From assembly GCA_029891385.1 (NCBI GenBank), contig CM057231.1:20987300-21051299 (forward strand): a stretch of DNA of 64,000 nt. Direction: 5' to 3'. The notes under the pieces are model-generated. The model was not told the DNA's origin and did not search any database. It saw nothing but the letters and a program-made list of their open reading frames with translations. Below, one piece after another: positions 47,530-59,684 of this stretch (the first letter of the stretch is position 1; every line of letters begins with the position of its first letter). The DNA comes from Erythroxylum novogranatense (Eukaryota; Streptophyta; Magnoliopsida; Malpighiales; Erythroxylaceae). Both the position numbers and the translations under genes were made by a program.

Positions 47530-49362
47530 TGTTAAGTAGTGCTGCAAAAAGGCAATCCCTTTAGCGCATTTTGTTCATAGTCGTATGCACTTTATGAATA
47601 AATAAAGCAAGGCATATTTCATTTATTTGATATTCATTTTATTATGAATTGATAATGATCTTTAATCAAATTAATGAAGTCCACGATACATGACATAGCG
47701 TGAAGGAAATTATGATGTGATCATCTATTGAGATTCTATCATGTGTAATTATGTCGATATCTAAATTATCACTGAGTTATAGGATTAGCGAGGTGGACAT
47801 CGTTAATCCGGATGAATAAACATACGTCAAACTTCTTGATTGGATCAGCGGTGGATCTTAGAAAGCTGTAAATATTGAGATATTTAGATTTGACATGTGG
47901 ATGCTTACTAGTGGTAGTAAGTACGTTGGATGACTCGCTTATGAGATCATCACATGGATGTCTATACAAATGTCGGTGATAATCTCATCATAGTGATAGT
48001 GCAAGTATCCTTAGACTTGAGTCTTTCGAGGGTATCTTGGATCTTGATTACGTACTTTGACTCCATTCCTTGTTACCTTTCGAGAGGTCGCTCGTAGGGT
48101 GGTGATTGGAGTGCGACTTGAGGTATTGAAGGTAATTGAGTGGCCGATAGAGGATTCACCACTTACATTATAGCGAGAAGAGATACCCATGGCTCTTATC
48201 GGGATCATTACTTTGAAGTCTCTGGCGTCGAGACATACATATGTCATGAAGATGGTCTTCGTGGACATATAAAGTAATGAGTCTGGGGCGAGCTGATTAC
48301 ACTTGGACTAGATTTGATCGATCGGTCTAGTAAGAGTTGACACATTGCCCATACTCAAACCAAGTGGGGTATAGCATGGTGAAAGGACGAATTGCACGAT
48401 GAATTGTCTATGGAAGGGTTAAGTGATTTGGTTTCATTAGTCAAACCAATTACTTTCCGGTCGATTGGGGTCGTGATGTGTTCTAGATATCTGCTCGTGA
48501 CTTGCTTAGATTAAGTGTTAATCTAAGTGGCCAACATGTAGGGAACCTAATGGGTCACACATAAGAGTGACTCGGAGAATCTGTAAAATAGTTTGAGACG
48601 GAGATCCAGATATCTGGAGAGCAATAGAATTAAATGGATCCCGATGAGATTGGGATATGTCCGATGAGATCGCGACATCGACATTCTTGGCCGTTTAGGT
48701 GATTTTTACGGCCGGGGCGGGCGGTCGGTAGGACCGACCCAGTTTATTGGACCACTTCAGCAATTATATATATTAATTAATTAAGTAAATAATTAATTAA
48801 TTATATATATATATGCATTTCGGTGGAACCAAAATGGAAGGAGAAGATGAAAGTTTGAAAAGTCAAACTTCATCATTATTTAGCATTTTAAGGCATTTTT
48901 ATGCCTCCTACGTGGATGAGCCATCCACCAAGCCTTTATATGTGTTTTAAGTGTTAAATATACATATAAGAAGCTATGGAAAGGAGGCTTGCACGGTGAT
49001 GGAAGAAGAGAATCAAAATTGCTTAAAGAGTTAAGCTTTGGAAATTGTTTTCATCTTCTTCATCTCTTCCATTCAAGATTGTTTCTACTTCTCCAAGGCT
49101 CCACCAAGTTCATTTCATTTGCTCTCCAAGGCTAAGGTAAGAGCTAGCACTCTTTTCTTTAGTCTAGCTATTCCCGGGTCAAAGAGTTTGTCCGGTTAGG
49201 TTTCTCAAACCTCTGCGTGGATCTGGTTAGAGGCGGTCTCCTTTGGTCGTTATGGTTTGATTGTTTGTACTTACACATGGATCACGGCTTTTAGGAATGT
49301 CCGGGACTCAAAATTTTAAATTCCTTGTGGGCATGTGATGCCTACCCCGGGATTTTCCTACA
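47530..49362 (+). repeat. Divergent middle LTR within L3a
   Basis: 1833 bp from TGTTAAGTAGTGC to GGGATTTTCCTACA. It follows the outer L3a LTRs over most of its length (GGCAATCCCTTTAGC, AATCTCATCATA, GGTGAAAGGACGAATTGCAC). It lacks the roughly 110-bp palindrome block at the start and carries its own GC-rich patch near 48700-48740 (GGCCGGGGCGGGCGGTCGG). No primer site follows it. Confidence 0.88.
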
Positions 49363-50060
49363 AGAAGTTGCTTGGTCTTTCATAATCAACGTACATAGGT
49401 AAGATGCTAAAGAGGTTTAGCATGGAACAATGTTATGTACGAGACCCGATGTATTATATGCTCTAAGTGTTATGAGTAGATACTACTCGGATCACAGTGA
49501 GGGTCATTTGGGTGGCTGTCGAGAATATCCTCAAGTACTTGCGAAGCTTAAGGATGTTTTCTTGACACGTGGAGATGAAAATCTCCAGTGGCGGGTATCT
49601 GAATGCGATTTTAATCGATAAGGATGATTTTGAATCACGATCGGGTTATATACATTCACACTGAGCGGCTGGCGGTCGGTTTGAAAAGTTCAATCGAGAC
49701 AATGCTGATTCAACAACCGAGGCAGAGTACATTGCCGCGTGAGATCGTGAGAGAAGCGGTTTGGATCAAACAGTTCATTCTTGAACTTGGTATGGTTCTA
49801 GGTTGTGATGAGCCCATAGGATTGTATTGTGATACAATGGGGCTAGTGTGCGAGGAAAGGAACCAATGTCACAAATCAGCGATCCGAACCGCGTACTCCG
49901 CCGATTCCATTTGATTCGGGAAATCATCGGTTGAGATGATGTCCTTATAGAGAATTCCGGAGCAAAGTGTTCTTGATCCGATGACAAAGCCATTGTCACA
50001 CGAGAATTGTGATTCTTATGTACTCGCTTTTGGTATTAGATACTAAAGGCGATTGGCTTT
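49363..50060 (+). pseudogene. Orphan copia RT end and RNase H after the middle LTR
   Basis: It starts AGAAGTTGCTTGGTCTTTC, parallel to AGAGGTTGCTTGGTCTTTC at 46690, and continues through LCTRPDVLYALSVMSRYYSD (49432-49495) and VREAVWIKQFILELG to the copia end phrase. It has no RT catalytic block, no upstream pol and no primer site, so it is a 3' fragment joined directly to the preceding LTR. Confidence 0.82.
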
Positions 50061-50076
50061 AGGTCAGTGGGAGATT
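50061..50076 (+). other. Polypurine tract of L3a
   Basis: AGGTCAGTGGGAGATT, the typical plant copia purine tract, directly before the 3' LTR start TGTAGTGC at 50077. Confidence 0.8.
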
Positions 50077-51443
50077 TGTAGTGCAAGTCGACTTGTACGT
50101 GGGGTATGTCGACTTACGTATTCGATCTCGATAAGTCGACTTGTCGTAGGGTAAGTCGACTTATGCAAGGACGATCTTGTTTATATTGTCCTAAAGGCAA
50201 TCCCTTTAGCTGCGTGCGTTTTGTTCAAAGTCGTGTGCAGACTTTATGAATAAATAAAGAAAGGCATACTTCATTAATTTGATGTTCATGAACATTGTTT
50301 ATGAATTGATTGGATCTTTAATCGAGTAATGAAGTCCATGATATATGACATAGCGTGAAGGAAATTATGATGTGCTCATACTCACGAGATTCCTATCGTG
50401 CAATTATGTCGTTATCTAAATTCTCCTAGTCATAGGATTAATGAGGTGAACATCATTAATCCGGATGAATAAAGACATGTCATATTCCTTGATTGGATCG
50501 GCGGTGGATCTCGAAGCTGTAAATATGAGATATTTAGAATTGACATGTGGATGCTTACTAGTGGTAGTAAGTTCATTGGATGACCGCCATGAGATCATCG
50601 CATGGATATCTTCTTCAGTGTCGGTGATAATCTCATCATAAAGAATGGTGCAAGTATCCTCAGACTTGAGTCTTTCGAGGATATCTTGAATCTTGATCCT
50701 GCTTTGACTCCATTCCTTGTTGCCTTAGGAGGTAACTCATAGGGTGGTGCTTGGAGTGCGACTTGAGGTATTGAAGATAATTGAGTAGCGATAAAGGATT
50801 AACCACACGGATTAGTAGAAGAGATACCCGTGGCCTCTTATCGGGATCATTACTAAAGTCGGTTAACATATATGTCATGAAGAGTGTCTTCATTGACATA
50901 TAGAGTAATGAGTCCGGGCGAGAACTAATATCACTTGGGCTAGACTCGATCTAGTGAGAGTTGACACTTTGACCATACTACATAACCAAGTGGGGTATAG
51001 GATGGTGAAAGGGCGAATTGCACGAGAATTATACATGGAAGGGTAAGTGATCCGGTTCGTAATGAATACATCAAACCGATTACTTCCGGTCGATTGGGGT
51101 CGTGATGTGTTCTAGATACCGCTCATGACTTGCTTAGATTAAGTGTTAATCTAAGTGGCCAACATAACCGGAACCTAAAGGTCACACGATAAGAGTGATT
51201 TGAGAATCAGTAAAATAGTAATTGGACGAGTTCCAATTATGGAGAACATTAGATTAAATGGATCCCGATGAGATTGGGATATGTCCCGATAAGATCGCGA
51301 CATCGATATTCAAGCAAGAAAGGTTTAGGAGTCGTTTGATCACAGGGCCCAAGATGGCTAGTAGAGACCCACCCCAGTGTGTTGGACCGCCCAAAGAATA
51401 ATATACACATATATATATGTTATTAATTAATTAAATAATTAAG

Positions 51444-51497
<54 letters not shown>

Positions 51498-52027
51498 AAA
51501 GCGTGTGAGGTGGGAAGAAGAAAAGAACCTTCTAGTTTTAAGCTTAGTCATCAATGTAATTAATGACTAAATGACAATAAATGAAAAGGTGAGATGATGA
51601 TGATCGTATGGCTTGGTTAAAATACATATAAGATGGCTTTCTTTGTAAGATGATGTACGATGGTTTCTTTAGGGATGAGAAGTTGGAAAACTTAAGTGTT
51701 AAGTTTGCTTTGAAAATGAGTTTTCATCCTTCTTCTCTCATAAGCATCATCGTTTTCTCTTCTTCTCCAAGCAATTCCAACGTTGATTCAAGCTCTCAGG
51801 AGGACGGAGGTAGGTCTAGCATCCTTTAATCTGTTTAGCTATTCCCGTCAAAGGAGTTTGACTCGGTTAGGTTTCGATCTCTGCGTGGATTACCTTTAGA
51901 GATAGTCTCTTTTGGCTATTTAGGTTGATGTCTTCATACCGACACCGGATCTGGGTTTCAAAAGTTAGGGAACAAAAATTTTGTTTTCATTGCGGTACAT
52001 GTGATGTACCTCCGGGATTTTCCTACA
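50077..52027 (+). repeat. 3' LTR of L3a
   Basis: 1951 bp. It matches 37994-39908 including the four palindromes at 50083-50165. The size difference is largely a longer (TA)n run at 51447-51495. The right end TTTTCCTACA is followed by the ATACA duplication. Confidence 0.9.
51447..51495. repeat. (TA)n microsatellite in the 3' LTR of L3a
   Basis: About 24 TA units; the equivalent place in the 5' LTR (39358-39377) has about 9-10. Confidence 0.95.
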
Positions 52028-52560
52028 ATACATATTCATAACTATCCGGGTATCAATCCATCAATTTCTTCACAAGACATTCAACTATCAAAACTCACTT
52101 AATTAGCCTCATTCTATGGGATTTAACCTCCATAAACCATTTGAATCCAATCTCATAATCCAATGAACCATTTCGGATCTTTCTCCAAAGCGGTGTATTA
52201 TATCAGACTTCCATCCGAGATTGAACACCTTAGAGGCAGATCAAGATTCAGCTCCTTCATATAATTTGTAGCCCTATTACTCTAGTTCACTAAAAATCAA
52301 GAATTACCTCAATTGGAATCCTATAGACCAAGATGTCATCAAAATACTGAAATACATTCAGTAAAATATCCAATTCATACTCTTTCCACCAGTACCCTTA
52401 CTTCGATTCAATCAATCATTTCTAATATAATACCAAAGACCATAATTTTTTGTGGAGAGATAAATAAATGTATTAGGAATCCAATGCTTCAAAAATCAGG
52501 TCATTTGGAGGTCTAGAGAAAAAGTTATGACCAAAAAAGTACAATCTTTTGTTTTTGTTT

Positions 52561-52810
52561 TTCTGCGTCTACGTCTCAGTTTCTGCGTCTCCGTCTCAGT
52601 CTTTGCGTCTGCGTCTCAGTCTCTGCGTCTCCGTCTCAGTCTCTGAGTCTGCGTCTCAGTTTTTGCGTCTCCGTCTCATTCTTTGCGTCTGCGTCTCAGT
52701 TTTTGCGTCTCCATCTCAGTTTCTGCGTCTGCATCTCAGTTTCTGCGTCTCCGTCTCAGTCTCTGCGTCTGCGTCTCAGTTTCTGCGTCTCCGTCTCAGT
52801 CTCTGCGTCT
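52561..52810. repeat. 20-bp minisatellite, right LTR of L2
   Basis: Same unit as at 30541-30828 (TTTCTGCGTCTCCGTCTCAG alternating with TCTCTGCGTCTGCGTCTCAG), with a different internal order and about 40 bp, or two units, fewer. Confidence 0.9.
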
Positions 52811-53843
52811 GGAACGTATCCACTTAAAAAGATCATAACTTTTGACTCCGATATCCAAATTTTACCAACTTTATACCGTTGGAAAGCTAAAAGAAAGATC
52901 TACAATTTTTCAGAAGGAAATTTTGCCAGAATCTATCTAAATTAAGTCCAAATTTCCTCCTGAATTTGGAACCTGAATTTTCACTCAACTCTCAACATCC
53001 TGCACCCAGTTCTCAACTTCGTGACAACTTTTGAGACTCTTAGAGACAGAACTGAAATTCAATGTCTTCATACGAATTGTAGCCATATATTCCTACTTTA
53101 CTCCGAATAAAGAATGATCTTATTTAGACAACCACAAAAAATGTTATGGCCAAAATACTGAAACATGCTCAGTGAGAAATTTTCCAGACTTTCTAACTTT
53201 CAACACTTTACGTCACCAAACACCAAAAGTTTTCTCAAAAACTAATTTAACACTATAACTGAATTTATTTCTCCCCAACTAACCATTATTTAAGAACAAA
53301 CGCATGAAGTACATTTTTCATGTGGATGACAGTAATCTATCAACTTTATTTCACAAACCCCCAATAGTGAGGGATTTCTCTAACACTTACCTGCTGAAAT
53401 CTCCAAAATCTTCAAGCCCTAAACTCCACACGTTTTCGTACTTCACTGAGTGAAATGATCAGCTTCTGGTTTTTCCTTAGAATAGATGAAACACATGGCA
53501 AAGTAAGGTTGGTGAAAGAAAGGAAGAACACAAGAGTCCCTTAGAAGATATTTTGTTGGAAAATTATGTGTTTCGAAGAGAGAAGTTTTAGAAAGATGAG
53601 AATAAAGAAGGAACTTGGACAAGAATTAACCTGCCAACTCTCAAGGAATAGTGACCTACTTCTAGCTAGAGTACAAGGTCTAAGTGACACATGTCACTTT
53701 CTAAATGATTAAACCCTAACTTAGTTTCTTTGGAAACTAACTCCATTTAGTTCCCCTCTTTCCAATACAACAATCATCTTTACAACCCAACTATCTCCAA
53801 ATCTTTATTTAATTTATTTCTTGTTCCCTACTATAAATATATC

Positions 53844-56800
53844 TGTTGCACCCCAAACTTTCGATAGAAATTAGAAATATTAAATGAATTCAATGAGTGT
53901 TTTCGGATATGAATTTTGTTATAGATGTTATTATCCCTTGAGGAAATTGATGAGAAAAAGGAATTTATTGGTTTTGATGACTTTGAAGATTAGTTTTGGT
54001 TATGAAATTTTAAGTGGATGAGATGATTGAAATGGAGGTTGAAATCAAGAAATAATTAGTGAAAGTGTTATATTTTGAAGAAATTAAGAAAGTTGATTTT
54101 TGAAGATAGAAAGTTTGACTTGAGAGTTGAATTTTTGATTTAGACACATTTTGAGAAAATGATCTTAACAAAAATTGTAGTTTATGTTGAGAGCTTTTCG
54201 TAGCCATAAAGTATGCTATTTTTCGATATCGGGATTGAAAGTTATGATCTTTGAAAGTTAAGTGTATTTTGCTTTGGTTTTGGAAAATGCTCTAAGTGTA
54301 GGATTGTATATGTTGTGTTTTGAGGCGATTTCTGGACTGTTGTGGTTTGAATTGGATCAAATGGCATTCTTAAATGTTATAGAGGACCTCCATAGTTTCC
54401 CAATGATGTATAATGTGCTATTTTGGATGTGGAGGTTGGGAGATGTGAGTTATTGAAGTTGAGTCTGAGATCTGCAAAATTTTGAATTGATGTGTTCATA
54501 GGGAAGTTTTGTGTATGCTGTGATCGATACAAATTGGACTGATGTGTATGGAATGGGATCAAGTAGCCTTCTTGAGAGTTGTAGAGCTTGTTTTATCTTT
54601 CCATTGATATAAAGCACGAAAATATTGGACAAGGGAGTAGAAAGTTATGATTTTAGAAGTTACGATCTTTGTTTAGTGAAGTGATCGACCAGTCACTTTT
54701 GTAGAGTTTTGACCAATTTAGAGGTCAATCTGATTTTAAGGCCTTCATGAAAGTTGTAGAGGTTCTTTTACCTTCTATAGACACGAGTATGTCAAATTTG
54801 GAGTTACGAGTCAAAAGTTATCGTCTTATAAGTTGAGATGTTACGGAGAAAAATGAGAGGCAATCGTTCATCGTCTCGATTTGACTTTTTGCGTCTCGGT
54901 TTGACCGTCTCGATTCATCGCTCATCGTCTCGATTCGTGTTCATAGAAATGAGACAATCATTATTCATCGTCCCCGTTTGACTTTTGCGTCTCGGTTTGA
55001 CCGTCTTAATTCTTGTTCATCGTCTTAGTTCTCGTTCATATAAATGAGGCAAGATTGTTCATCGTCTCGATTTGACTTTTTGCGTCTCAATTTGACCGTC
55101 TCGATTCTCGCTCATCGCCCCGGTTTGGCTTTTGCATCTTAGTTTGACCGTCTCAGTTACTATATATTGTTACCTTCTGATCCATTTTTTACCCTTAAAA
55201 CGTTGGAATTGACCTTTTAGGTCTTCATAAGAGTTTTAGCTCTTGAAATTATCTTTCCATCCACATAAAGAAATCCTTAATCCGATATCCGTAGGGAAAG
55301 TTATAGTAATTTTCCCAATCTGTATCGTCTGATGATGTCATCATCGTCTTAAAATGATGTCATCATCGTCTGCTTTTGTTTTTGACCCTACAGATGAAAG
55401 ATTTGGCCTTTGAGACCTTCATGAAAGTTGTAGCTCTTCATGTCCTCTTTCGAACCATTCAAATAACACCTCAATCAGACATTTCTACAGAAAGTTATAG
55501 CTGTTTCCCCGAAACAGGTTCAGTACGATTGAGGTCATAAACATGGTTGCTTCTTTTGACCATAACTTCTTCTCTAGACCTCCGAATGAATTGATTCTTG
55601 AACCATTGGATTCATAAGACCTTTCTCTTCATCTCCACCAAATCGAATCTATCTGAAATGAAGTGAGAAAGATTAAGTGGAAAAGGTGGGGACAGTGCGG
55701 TGAGTGTGTTCTTAGAGGATTTGGTGGTGTTTCCCACTGAACATATTTCAGTATTTTGATGTTTTCTGAATCAGTAGAGGTCGAAATGAGGTGATTTCTA
55801 TTTCAAATGAAAATAGAGACATGGGGCTACAAATGTTATAAAGGAGCCGAGCTATAATTTAGCCTCTACGACTTCCAAATTTCGGGTTGGAAGTTAGGTG
55901 TAATGTTCAGCCTCGGGTCTGAAGAACAAACTTCAGTATTTTGGAGATATCTTGAGCTATAGAGCTCCGATCGATTTGATTATTGAAGCAATGGATTCGT
56001 AAGACATAGAGGGACATTTCCCAAAAAGAAATTCTTGTCAAATGGCTTCATTTACTTGATCGAAATAATCAGACAAGATGTTAGTTTTAAAGACCAAGGA
56101 AGGGGCAATTTGGAAGTTTACTTAAAGGGTTAAGTTTATAGGCTTAAATGGAGCGGCATATGGGTCATTCCTCATTCATTAAATGACATGGAACTATAAA
56201 AGCAAGAGGGCTGTCATTGTTTGAAGGAGAAGCCCGAAACTTATAATCAAAGGAAAGAAATAATAAGAGAATAAGAGAGAGAGAAGGAGAGCAAGCTTGG
56301 TAGAGAAAAGGGAGAAAGCTAGGATCGATTTTTCTACCACTTGAAGAGAGGTTTTGATGTCATCCCAAGAGAGAAAAAGGTGGAGGATGAAGAGAGCTTC
56401 ATCTTGAACCAAGAAAATCTGAAAATGGAGGAGAAATGAGGTAAGAGCAATTTTTAAGATTTGAGTTTCTCTGGAAGATTGTTAGTTTAGAATCATGGAA
56501 AATGGTATGGGTTTGTGGAGTATGAAGTCAATTTTGATGATTGCTAAGTACTATGGGTTTAATTTTGGATGGAAATTAATTAGGGTTATGCCCAATTTTA
56601 TGATTTGGGGTTTTTGAAAATTGGTGATTTAGATGACTTGATTATGTGTGGAATTAGTGTTTTCTAAGTTCAATTTTAAGGACTATGTTATTTATGAGAT
56701 TGAATTTGTGGGAATTTGGTGTAGGGAAGTTTCTATTGGAAGAAAGAGAGACGCAATGGTCAAATTGAAGCTAAGGACAAGCTTCTAGCATCGATTCGAG

Positions 56801-58191
56801 GTGGGTACCTGTTTATAATAGATTTATAAGCCACTATTGCTTTCCTTAAACAAAGAGATTTTATGATTTCAATTGCATCATAAATGTTGCATCATTGTAT
56901 GAATGATTTGAAAAATCATTATTGATTCAATACATGAACTTTTGATGAATTGCAAAATACCTTTGTGTTATGCCTCGAAAGATTTCATGGCATTTCAGAT
57001 ATTCAAAAAGATCATTCGATAAATTGAGTTGAGCATGATATGTGCTTTTGTGTGGGCAAGAGAGAACCTGTTTCGTTAGTCTCATGCACGATGACCCTTA
57101 AGCCTTCTCCCGGCTGCCCGTTAGAGGCCACGAGATCCTGAGAAATCGGACTCGTCGTGTTTACGGTAAAACTTTAGTTTTTCGTCGTGTTTATTGAACT
57201 CTCTAGCCGTTATGTGTGCATTTGCATTGTGAAGTGTTATGATTGATGCATTCATGTTTTGGAAATTGTGATTTCGACTACTGCGAGAAAAGAAATTTTG
57301 AAAATGTGAATTATGGGTTTCAAACAAGGTTTCTGCAAGAAAAGAAAAGAAAGGTATTTTTTTAAAAAGATTTTTCTTATTTATTTGTTATAAACTGTTA
57401 CCCACGAGTTATAAGCTCACCCCTTTCATCCCCATCTCGGTATTTGAAAGCGGAGATCGGATGAAAGACAGTCGAATGTCGATCGACTTCTTGCATGTTT
57501 TCGTAATTTGTATAAGTTAGATTTTGAGTAATTTGGATTTTAGTGTTGATATGTATATGGCTTTAGATAAATTTGGATAAATGTATTCGTGTATGAAATT
57601 GGGTATGGTGTATGTGATTTTGGTAATCTGTAATTCATGAATGATTGGATTGAGAATTATTAAAGCGTTTATGGTGTATAAATTTGGATATATAGGTATG
57701 TGTATTAAGTGTCTATTGACAAAAGAAAGGATTAGTAAGATTTTTTGTAATTGGCGGTCATGATTTAAATAGGGTCAAATAGATTGAGATATTGGTTGAG
57801 GATGGATTTGTCTAAATGAGGAATTGAAGTGCTTTGTATGGGAATGATGAAAGGAATGAATAAGAAAGAAAGAAAGAAAAAAATATTTATATGGGTTTTG
57901 AGAATTGTCTTAAGGTTTCCAACGCGATAAGTTTCCTATGCTGGGTGTTTTCAATGAATGTCGAAATTTATTTCAGTTTGATGGATTCGATCGTTTTTCT
58001 TTATGCATTCGCTTCCGATTTGCGATTCGATTCGCATCCGATTCGATTTCGCTTTATGTTTCGTTTCTTTGCTTTGATTCGATTCATATTGGTTCGTATT
58101 CGTATTCGATTTCGCTTTGCTTCTGTACTTTGTTTTTTGTATTCATTTTCGTTTTCTGATTGAGATCCGATTTCGGGATCGGGTCCTAACA
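53844..58191 (+). mobile_element. L3b: 4.35-kb solo LTR of a Tekay-like element
   Basis: Starts TGTTGCACCCCAAAC and ends GGGTCCTAACA, flanked by ATATC (53839-53843 and 58192-58196). There is no coding. A TATA box (CTATAAAAGC) at about 56195 is followed by purine-rich leader. The stretch 57400-57470 contains the phrases CCACGAGTTATAAGCTCACC and CCATCTCGG, seen in Tekay-type LTRs. It holds repeated 'cttcatgaaagttgtag' cassettes and a CGTCTC-rich block at 54868-55160. The end resembles 1720-2123 and the start resembles the complement of 400-701. Confidence 0.88.
56195..56201 (+). promoter_or_regulatory. LTR promoter TATA box of L3b
   Basis: CTATAAAAGC followed by purine-rich sequence (AGAGAGAGAAGGAGAGC near 56276), as expected for the U3/R boundary of a plant gypsy LTR. 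Confidence 0.55.
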
Positions 58192-58989
58192 ATATCTCTC
58201 TCAATACTCCATAACTTCACCAACACATACAAATACAATAAATTCCACTAAAATTCAAAACATCAAGATCTCACTAACCCATAAAATTTTCAATATAATA
58301 ACATTCAAGATTCTCAAATCATTCCAATTATACCCGAAATTATTCATGAATGCATGTACAAGTATTTTCATGTGCAACAATCAAGTCTAAGTATGTAACA
58401 AGTTATGCATGAACATGTAGAATACATTCCTAACTCTCATTAGTCACTCACATTTACCATCCTACCCCTTTCCACTAGCAATGGGATGTTACACTTAGCA
58501 AAAAGCATTTTATGTGGGTAAAAGAGAGTCACCGAATGCGTGAGTGTGCTTGGTGATAAGTGTGCAAAACTGTGAACGTATCTTTAAACTAATTTTATGA
58601 AAGAAAAATGGTTTCTATTTTATCATGAAAAGTATGTTTATGAATAAGTTGATTGGTGTTGCTACTTACATTTGAAAGCTAATTTTATGAGATTTATATA
58701 TATATTTTGAGATCGTATCAAATTGAAATTGCATATGCACTGAATTGACACAATAATAAAATTTGAATATGAACTGAATTGGTATAGAAATGTGGTGCAC
58801 CTGTGTATTAATTATTGTTTAGCCTGTTGTACGCCATTAGGTCTCCTTATACATATGATTATACCGATCATAGTACCTCCTAACATGCATGGCAATGTCT
58901 GGGGGAGTGTCTATCACTAATGGTGGGTGGTGTCATATCTACCAGTATGTCTTATGAGTCACCATCTATATGTATGGAGTATATATTGT

Positions 58990-59205
58990 GCTAACACTGT
59001 TACGGATAAGCAATGTAGAACCAACTCCATAACCACTGATTTATATGTAGTGTCAGCACCGTTATGGGTAAGCGATGCAGAACTAACTCCATAACAATCT
59101 GTATATAATGGTTAACCTAGTGAGAGTAAGTGATGCAAAACTAACTCCATTACTAGAGGTTAGCCAGGCACGGAGAAGCGATGCAAAACCAGCTCCTTGA
59201 CCTTA
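58990..59205. repeat. Four-unit, roughly 60-bp tandem repeat in L1
   Basis: AAGCAATGTAGAACCAACTCC and variants (AAGCGATGCAGAACTAACTCC, AAGTGATGCAAAACTAACTCC, AAGCGATGCAAAACCAGCTCC) start at about 59008, 59070, 59128 and 59175. The units are diverged. Confidence 0.8.
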
Positions 59206-59684
59206 CACCTAATGGTACCAAATGGAAAAGAAAATTTTAAAAGAAAAAGTTCATGAAACTATCAATTGCCATCTCTGTTTACCTTACAAAAAAAGAGGAA
59301 CTTGATCATGTTTTGCATGTGCATCAATTATATGAATTTGTTATGTCAGAACATTGGTTATTTCTTGAAAAAAAAGGAAATTATCTTTGTTCTTTATGAA
59401 GGTTAATGTTTGTATAAATGTTTGAATGGAAACTATAACACTTACTGAGCTTGTTTAGCTCACCATTTATTTTTTGTTCTCTTTTTTAAATTTTAACCTC
59501 TCAGGTGCATGCTCAGGGATTTCAATAGTTGGGACTCCACCATCTAAGTAGCTACCTTCTCCATGTGCAACTATGTAGGCAACTTTGCTTGTGCATTTGT
59601 TTTACATGTATTGCATAATTATGAACATGTTTTGAACACCTTTTGTGTAAAGATAGACTGTAATGTTTTACTACTTATAGTTTA

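Larger units (their letters stand above)
37994..52027 (+). mobile_element. L3a: Ty1-copia element with three LTRs and an N gap
   Basis: It starts TGTAAGTGCAAG and ends ATTTTCCTACA, flanked by ATACA (37989-37993 and 52028-52032), so the outer ends come from one insertion event. Order: LTR 37994-39908, primer site, long leader, a first gag-integrase copy, 100 N, a second gag-integrase-RT-RNase H copy, a divergent LTR 47530-49362, an orphan RT/RNase H tail, LTR 50077-52027. Normal copia elements have two LTRs and one pol. Either several related copies recombined or the assembly merged them; the N gap supports the second. Confidence 0.88.
28780..58493 (-). mobile_element. L2: Tekay-like chromovirus, minus strand, with two insertions in its 5' LTR
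   Basis: The plus-strand ends are TGTAGCGCCCCC (28780) and GGGATGTTACA (58493). The flanks CTTAT (28775-28779) and CTTAG (58494-58498) are a target duplication with one mismatch. Left LTR 28780-32157, polypurine tract, pol, decayed gag, primer site, then the right LTR starting at 36745. The right LTR is interrupted by L3a and L3b; without them it is about 3357 bp against 3378 bp for the left. Chromodomain and integrase phrases identify the Tekay/Del type. All reading frames are broken. Confidence 0.93.
36745..58493 (-). repeat. 5' LTR of L2, interrupted by L3a and L3b
   Basis: LTR segments are 36745-37993, 52033-53843 and 58197-58493; the short blocks 52028-52032 and 58192-58196 are target duplications. 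The sequence matches 28780-32157 closely, with scattered short indels. L3b sits in the AT-rich TATAAATATATC stretch that is intact at about 31849 of the other LTR. Confidence 0.93.

Noticed and set aside
57891..58163. A 90-residue Phe/Arg/Ser-rich frame near the end of L3b
   Set aside because: It reflects the CGATTCGATTC-type repetitive end of the LTR; a similar frame appears at 1833-2111 in the homologous LTR end.
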